Source: Burkholderiaceae bacterium (lineage in GTDB: Bacteria; Pseudomonadota; Gammaproteobacteria; Burkholderiales; Burkholderiaceae_C). Taken from it: a stretch of DNA of 9,127 nt. The notes below the pieces were generated by a model. It searched no databases. It was not told the DNA's origin and saw only the letters and a list, made by a program, of their open reading frames with translations. The stretch lies in the NCBI GenBank assembly GCA_023268425.1, contig JALRFN010000125.1, forward strand, positions 1 through 9,127. Direction: 5' to 3'. The position numbers were made by a program, and so were the translations under genes. Positions 5,257 to 9,127 of this stretch are shown piece by piece (within the stretch, counting starts at the first letter, position 1; every line of letters begins with the position of its first letter).

Positions 5257-6513
5257 ATGGGGCAACAAGCGGAAGCACATGATCGCCACCAACGTGGGCA
5301 ACAATGCCGCGCTCAGCAAGCCCAAGGGGTTGATCGCGCCCTCATCAAAGGTGCCCTTCAAAATCGACGCCCCCGCCGGGTTGGGTGCGTTGGCAATGAT
5401 GGTCAAGCCACCGCCCGTGACCGCACCAGTGACCAAGGCGTATTTGAAGGGCTCACTGAGGCCTTCCACCAGTGAACCCAAGTAGGTCAGCGCCGCGTTG
5501 TCGGTGATGGCCGTCAAGGCTGTGGCGCCAAAGTAAACCTGGGTTTCGTCCATGGCCATCAACGCGGGTTGCAACCACCACTGCTGCATGCCGCCCAACA
5601 CCACCAAACCACCCAGGAAGAAGCCCACCAAGAGGCCTTCACGCAAAATCAGGCGATCTTGGTGTTGAGGGTAAGCCGTGGCGATGCCCATGAACAACAA
5701 GAACAGGGCCGAGAACACCGCTGGATGGTGAGCAAACACCACCACACCCGCCAACAACAAGATGTGCACGGCGACCATGGCCAGCGGCACGCCGCTGTAA
5801 GGTGATTCTTTGCTGTAACTCAGACCCTTGAGCTCTTTGGAGAAGATCAAGGCCACTGCCGTGGCGTTGATCAGCACCGCAATGGCAGCCTTCCAACCGA
5901 TGTGGGTCAGCATGTACACGATGTCGTAGTTCCACTTCGCAGCGACCATCAAAATCGGCGGCGCGGCATAGGGGGTCAACGTGCCGCCAATCGACACGTT
6001 GACAAACAACACGCCCAAGGAGGCGTAGCGCAAGCGCGAAGACACCTTGCCAAAAATCGTGTCGCGCATCAACAAAGCCGCCAGTGTCATCGCCGCGGGT
6101 TCGGTGATGAAAGAACCCAACAGCGGCACCAAGGCCAAGGCCGTCCAATAAAACACCATGGTCTTGTTGGCAGGCACCAGACCGACGAAACCTTGCACCA
6201 ACTGAGAGGCCATCTGCAAAATGGGCCGACTGCCGGCGATCACCATGATCGAGAACACAAACATCGGCTCCGTGAAGTTGCGGCTGTCCAAGTAAGAGAC
6301 TGCCTCATGGCTGTTCTCCAGCAGGCTGACCACCACCATCAACACCATGGCCCAAAAGCCAAACACGATCTCAACCTCGGCCAACAAGTGCCAAATGCCC
6401 GCGTGGGTGGGCCGGGTGTGCGCCAAGTGTTCAAAAAACTTGGTCGAAAAGGTGTGAATCAGGGCCAGCGCAAAGATGATTGCTGCGGCCAATTGGACCG
6501 TGGTCGGGTTCAT
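5254..6513 (-). CDS. Putative Na+/H+ antiporter (Na_H_antiport_3-like inner-membrane protein)
   Basis: A 419-residue, very hydrophobic protein with about 10-12 membrane segments, resembling the putative Na+/H+ antiporter family (PF07399) within the ion transporter superfamily. Membrane stretches are clear at about 7-22, 45-64, 83-95, 118-133, 163-175, 205-224, 242-261, 265-280, 292-308 and 398-414. Two related blocks repeat in the two halves: SFITEPAAMTLAALL (134-148) with TAITDNAALTYLGSL (334-348), and GGTLTPYAAPPILM (176-189) with GGLTIIANAPNPAG (368-381). These look like the paired re-entrant hairpins of the substrate site; Glu138 and Asp338 are candidate ion-binding residues. ATG 6513 is chosen because GGAG sits nine bases upstream; the frame runs open to 6573, but that stretch encodes an arginine-rich peptide overlapping the promoter. 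Transport of Na+ against H+ is inferred from family name only. Confidence 0.8.
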   Translation of the reverse strand: MNPTTVQLAAAIIFALALIHTFSTKFFEHLAHTRPTHAGIWHLLAEVEIVFGFWAMVLMVVVSLLENSHEAVSYLDSRNFTEPMFVFSIMVIAGSRPILQMASQLVQGFVGLVPANKTMVFYWTALALVPLLGSFITEPAAMTLAALLMRDTIFGKVSSRLRYASLGVLFVNVSIGGTLTPYAAPPILMVAAKWNYDIVYMLTHIGWKAAIAVLINATAVALIFSKELKGLSYSKESPYSGVPLAMVAVHILLLAGVVVFAHHPAVFSALFLLFMGIATAYPQHQDRLILREGLLVGFFLGGLVVLGGMQQWWLQPALMAMDETQVYFGATALTAITDNAALTYLGSLVEGLSEPFKYALVTGAVTGGGLTIIANAPNPAGASILKGTFDEGAINPLGLLSAALLPTLVAIMCFRLLPH

Positions 6514-6571
6514 TGTTGATGTCTCCAGGGAGTCGGAACGCGTGGGCGGGCAAGCGCCGCGCCGTCGCCGC

Positions 6572-6599
6572 ATTGTATGCGGGGCCTTTGCAGTTTCAG
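6572..6599 (-). promoter_or_regulatory. Probable promoter of the antiporter gene
   Basis: On the minus strand, CTGAAA (6599-6594, four of six matches to TTGACA) is separated by 16 bases from TACAAT (6577-6572, five of six to TATAAT). Transcription would begin near 6565, giving a leader of about 50 bases that holds the GGAG ribosome binding site. The -10 sits inside an inverted repeat, CCGCAT-ACA-ATGCGG (6582-6568), which could be an operator or chance. It lies between rmuC and the antiporter, so the antiporter need not depend on the upstream operon. Confidence 0.55.
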
Positions 6600-6604
6600 T
6601 GTGC

Positions 6605-7975
6605 TCAAGACGCGTCCACGTCTGGAGGCAGCATCTGAGCGTGCTCTTGCTCGGGTAACGCTTGCACCGAACGCAAAGCCTTGTGCATCACACGTGTGCG
6701 GGCCTGGGCTTGGTCCAAGGTATTGAGCACCGTCTGAGTCTGCGTGCGCACCTTCTCCAGCACCCCACCAAATTTGTCGAACTCGGTCTTGACGGCACCC
6801 AAGACCTGCCAGACCTCACTGGAGCGTTTCTCCAAAGCCAAGGTGCGAAAGCCCATGTGCAAAGAGTTCAGCATCGCCAACAAGGTCGTCGGGCCAGCCA
6901 GTGTCACGCGGTGCTCGCGCTGCAATCGCTCCATCAACCCCGGTACCCGCAAGACCTCGGCATACAGACTCTCGGTGGGCAAAAACAAAATCGCAAAGTC
7001 GGTCGTGTGCGGCGGCTCCAGGTATTTTTCAGCGATGGACTTGGCTTCTTGGCGCACCGTCGCTTCCAAGGCTTTTTGCGCCGCCTGCACCGCGCTGGCG
7101 TCTGCACGCTGTTGCGCGTCCAGCAAGCGTTCGTAATCTTCGGTCGGGAACTTCGCGTCAATCGGCAGCCAAACCTCTGAGGCTTCGTCTTGGCGTCCGG
7201 GCAAGCGCAGCGCAAAGTCGACCAACTGGCGCGAGCCTGGGCGTGTTGCCACTTGAACCGCATATTGCTCTGGCGTGAACACCTGCTCCAGCAAGGCATG
7301 CAGTTGGGCTTCGCCGAACATGCCACGCGACTTGACGTTGCTCAATAGGTGTTTGAGGTCGCCAACACCTTGGGCCAAGCTGTGCATTTCGCCCAAGCCC
7401 TTGTGCACCAGCTCCAAGCGTTCCGCTACCTGTTTGAAGCTCTCTCCCAAACGCTGGTGCAAAGTGGCTTGGAGTTTCTCGTCCACCACTTGCCGCATCT
7501 CATCGAGCTTGGCTGCATTGCCTTGTTGCAACTGGCGCAACTGGGCATCCAAGGTGTCACGCACCTCTTGCAAACGGCGCAGCGTCGATTCGTTGACGGC
7601 CTGCAACTGCGTGCTCAAGGTGTCGCCAACGTGTTTCTGCAACAGGGTGATTTGCTGGGCCAAGGCGTCGATTTGCGCGTTCTGCGTTCGCACCCCATCG
7701 CCCACTTGAGCCAACAAAGCCGTTTGCTGTTGGGCGAGGGACTGACCCAACTCCAATCGACTCGTGCGCGCACTCTCGTTCAACGTGGCCGCCAAGCGCC
7801 GCTCTTGATCAGCGCTTTCGCGCTGCAATTGCGCGCCCAAAGCCTCAAGGTGCTGTTGCAAATCTCTGGCCAACTGCGCTTGCGCGGACATGCGTTGCAA
7901 CACCAACCACAAGGCCAGCAACAGCAAGACCGCCAGGCCCGCCGCGCCCCAAAAGATCGTCAACTCGATGGTCAA
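6605..7975 (-). CDS. rmuC: DNA recombination protein RmuC
   Basis: Membrane-anchored, predicted nuclease-fold protein; in E. coli rmuC limits inversions between short inverted repeats. Taking the TTG at 7975 it has 456 residues, the family's usual length. A membrane anchor lies at about 7-26 (IFWGAAGLAVLLLLALWLVL), followed by a long Gln- and Leu-rich coiled coil at about 30-212. The RmuC core (PF02646) begins with VKSRGMFGEAQL (214-225). LVDFALRLPG (251-260) and LPIDAKFPTEDY (270-281) supply the PD-(D/E)XK-like Asp253, Asp273 and Lys275. FAILFLPTESLYAEVLR (327-343) and VTLAGPTTLLAMLNSL (357-372) are further conserved blocks. The start is uncertain: TTG 7975 overlaps the TGA of the upstream dehydrogenase and gives MTIELT just before the anchor, while GTG 7984 has GAAGG nine bases upstream and adds three residues. 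The open frame back to 8128 lies inside the dehydrogenase and is not used. No terminator was seen after it. Confidence 0.93.
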   Translation of the reverse strand: MTIELTIFWGAAGLAVLLLLALWLVLQRMSAQAQLARDLQQHLEALGAQLQRESADQERRLAATLNESARTSRLELGQSLAQQQTALLAQVGDGVRTQNAQIDALAQQITLLQKHVGDTLSTQLQAVNESTLRRLQEVRDTLDAQLRQLQQGNAAKLDEMRQVVDEKLQATLHQRLGESFKQVAERLELVHKGLGEMHSLAQGVGDLKHLLSNVKSRGMFGEAQLHALLEQVFTPEQYAVQVATRPGSRQLVDFALRLPGRQDEASEVWLPIDAKFPTEDYERLLDAQQRADASAVQAAQKALEATVRQEAKSIAEKYLEPPHTTDFAILFLPTESLYAEVLRVPGLMERLQREHRVTLAGPTTLLAMLNSLHMGFRTLALEKRSSEVWQVLGAVKTEFDKFGGVLEKVRTQTQTVLNTLDQAQARTRVMHKALRSVQALPEQEHAQMLPPDVDAS

Positions 7976-8961
7976 GCCGCCCACCCTGTCAAGCCTTCGG
8001 GTACTGGGGTCAAGGCTTGCTGTGTCGTGGCCAAGGCCACCAAATTGTCGGCCGCCAGAGTCGCCATGGCCAAACGCGTGGCGCGGCTGGCGCTGGCGAT
8101 GTGCGGCGTCAAGACCACGTTGCGGCAATTCAGCAGCTCGGGATGAACCTGCGGTTCGCCCTCAAAAACATCCAAGCCCGCTGCGGCAATGACGCCCGTT
8201 TGCAGGGCCTGGGCCAGCGCCGCATCATCAACCACGCCGCCACGCGCGATGTTGATCAACGTCGCTGTGGGCTTCATTTGAGCCAACTCCGCGCCGCCAA
8301 TCGCGTGGTGGGCGCTGGGGCTGTAGGGAACGACGATCATCAAGTGGTCAGCTTGCATCAACAGCTGGTCTTTGCTCACATAGCGGGCTTTGCACGCGGA
8401 CTCGGTCGGCGCGTCTAAGCGGCTGCGGTTGTGGTAGATCACATCCATGCCAAAGCCATGGGCGCCCCGCTTGGCGATGGCTTGACCAATGCGCCCCATG
8501 CCCAAGACCCCCAAGGTGCTGCCGTGCACGTCGGGGCCGATCATCATGTCCACCGACCAACGGTCCCAGCGGCCAGCACGCAAATAGGCTTCGGCTTCGG
8601 TGATGCGCCGCGCGGTCGCCAGCAGCAAGGCAAAACCGAAATCGGCCGTGGTTTCGGTCAACACATCCGGCGTGTTGGTACACACCACGTCGTGCGCCCG
8701 GCAGGCGGCCACGTCGATGTTGTTGTAACCCACCGCCATGTTGCACACCGCGCGCAGCTGCGGGTTGGCCTGCAGCAGCGCGTCGTCGATGCGCTCGCTG
8801 CCGGTCGTCAGCACCCCCCAGCACCCTGCCAAGCGCTGGCTCAGCTCTGCAGGACTGAACACCGCATCGGCGTCGTTGGCCACGCACTCAAAGTGCTCGC
8901 CCAACCGGGCCATCACCTCGGGGAAAATTCGCCGGGCCACCAGCACGCGGGGCTTGCTCAC
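7972..8961 (-). CDS. D-2-hydroxyacid dehydrogenase, glyoxylate/hydroxypyruvate reductase type
   Basis: A cytosolic NAD(P)H-dependent oxidoreductase of 329 residues, the usual family size. The Rossmann motif is LGVLGMGRIGQAIA (150-163). After the second strand comes YHNRSR (176-181); Arg179 at this position usually indicates NADPH preference, as in glyoxylate/hydroxypyruvate reductases. The catalytic set is complete: Arg240 in NIARGGVVDD, Glu269 in LDVFEGEP and His287 in LTPHIASAS. The N-terminal substrate domain has VGYNNID (77-83) and TNTPDVLTETTADF (95-108). Likely reaction: glyoxylate to glycolate or hydroxypyruvate to glycerate, inferred from similarity to GhrB-like enzymes; other 2-keto acids are possible. 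The start is GTG 8961, directly after the TGA of the FKBP gene, with GGAGGT (8971-8966) just upstream, so translation is probably coupled. Its 3' end overlaps or touches the rmuC start. Confidence 0.93.
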   Translation of the reverse strand: MSKPRVLVARRIFPEVMARLGEHFECVANDADAVFSPAELSQRLAGCWGVLTTGSERIDDALLQANPQLRAVCNMAVGYNNIDVAACRAHDVVCTNTPDVLTETTADFGFALLLATARRITEAEAYLRAGRWDRWSVDMMIGPDVHGSTLGVLGMGRIGQAIAKRGAHGFGMDVIYHNRSRLDAPTESACKARYVSKDQLLMQADHLMIVVPYSPSAHHAIGGAELAQMKPTATLINIARGGVVDDAALAQALQTGVIAAAGLDVFEGEPQVHPELLNCRNVVLTPHIASASRATRLAMATLAADNLVALATTQQALTPVPEGLTGWAA

Positions 8962-9126
8962 TCAGACCTCCAGCAACTCGACATCGAAATACAGCGTGGC
9001 GTTGGGCGGGATGACGCCGCCAGCGCCGTAGGCGCCATAGCCCAAGTGCGGCGGAATCACCAAGCGTCGGCGCCCGCCCACACACATGCCTTGCACGCCC
9101 TCATCCCAGCCGCCAATCACTTGGCC
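8962..9126 (-). CDS. FKBP-type peptidyl-prolyl cis-trans isomerase (C-terminal part)
   Basis: The last 54 residues of a gene that continues past the right edge. The minus-strand frame reads VIGGWDEGVQGMCVGGRRR, then LVIPPHLGYGAYGAGG, then VIPPNATLYFDVELLEV and a TGA stop at 8964-8962. These are the hallmark C-terminal strands of FKBP domains (VIxGWxEGV, RxLxIPxxLGYG, GxIPPNATLxFDVELLxV), including the Trp and the aromatic Tyr of the binding pocket. Such proteins speed prolyl bond isomerisation during folding. The short end without an extension suits a small single-domain FKBP, but the N-terminus, and any signal peptide, lies outside the window. It is the first visible gene of the FKBP, dehydrogenase, rmuC run, and the ribosome binding site of the next gene lies in its last codons. 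Confidence 0.92.
   Translation of the reverse strand, partial: GQVIGGWDEGVQGMCVGGRRRLVIPPHLGYGAYGAGGVIPPNATLYFDVELLEV
8966..8971 (-). promoter_or_regulatory. Ribosome binding site deciding the GTG start of the dehydrogenase
   Basis: GGAGGT lies within the last codons of the FKBP gene, four bases before the GTG at 8961 (five from the GGAGG core). It is the strongest Shine-Dalgarno noticed in the window and supports the non-ATG start immediately after the FKBP stop (TGAGTG junction). Confidence 0.8.
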
Positions 9127-9127
9127 C

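Noticed and set aside
6514..6573. Twenty-residue N-terminal extension of the antiporter
   Set aside because: It encodes an arginine-rich stretch before the first membrane helix and its ATG lies in the -10 element. ATG 6513 has a ribosome binding site.
7349..8146. Plus-strand open frame of 265 codons antisense to rmuC and the dehydrogenase
   Set aside because: Leu/Gln/Arg-rich translation mirroring the coiled-coil codons of rmuC, and it crosses from one real gene into another. No motif or ribosome binding site was seen.
1..9127. Mobile elements, CRISPR arrays, tRNA or other RNA genes, defence or toxin-antitoxin modules
   Set aside because: No transposase or integrase motifs, direct repeat arrays, tRNA-like cloverleaf or small gene pairs were seen. 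Coding is continuous with housekeeping-type genes.

Overview
The window reads as ordinary, gene-dense chromosome from a betaproteobacterium, most likely Burkholderiales and probably Comamonadaceae. This is inferred from the fairly GC-rich composition, the style of the protein sequences, and the pairing of earP with an EF-P carrying arginine at position 32. No mobile element, CRISPR array, tRNA or rRNA was seen, and no stretch over about 110 bases lies outside genes. I found no convincing undescribed multi-gene system. The most interesting signals are in the gene starts.

Left part (1-2375): the 3' end of an alpha/beta hydrolase of the kynurenine-formamidase-like type points right and meets uvrC (nucleotide excision repair endonuclease, minus strand) tail to tail, 21 bases apart.

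Middle (2376-5182): a 73-base divergent promoter region separates uvrC from earP (plus strand). After earP come efp, with its own likely promoter and a clear terminator, and a LOG-family nucleotide phosphoribohydrolase-like gene. EarP transfers rhamnose to EF-P, the product of the next gene. The modified factor rescues ribosomes stalled on polyproline stretches.

Right part (5183-9127): all genes are on the minus strand, so the transcription order runs from high to low coordinates. An FKBP-type peptidyl-prolyl isomerase (cut by the window edge) is followed with no gap by a D-2-hydroxyacid dehydrogenase, then by rmuC, whose start overlaps or abuts the dehydrogenase stop. These three look translationally coupled. 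After about 91 bases with a recognisable promoter comes a putative Na+/H+ antiporter of the Na_H_antiport_3 type. It converges with the LOG gene across a 30-base perfect palindrome that probably ends transcription from both sides.

A recurring theme is ACAAT-type -10 elements placed 6-7 bases before the ATG of uvrC, earP and the LOG gene, with no good Shine-Dalgarno. This suggests that these three mRNAs are leaderless.
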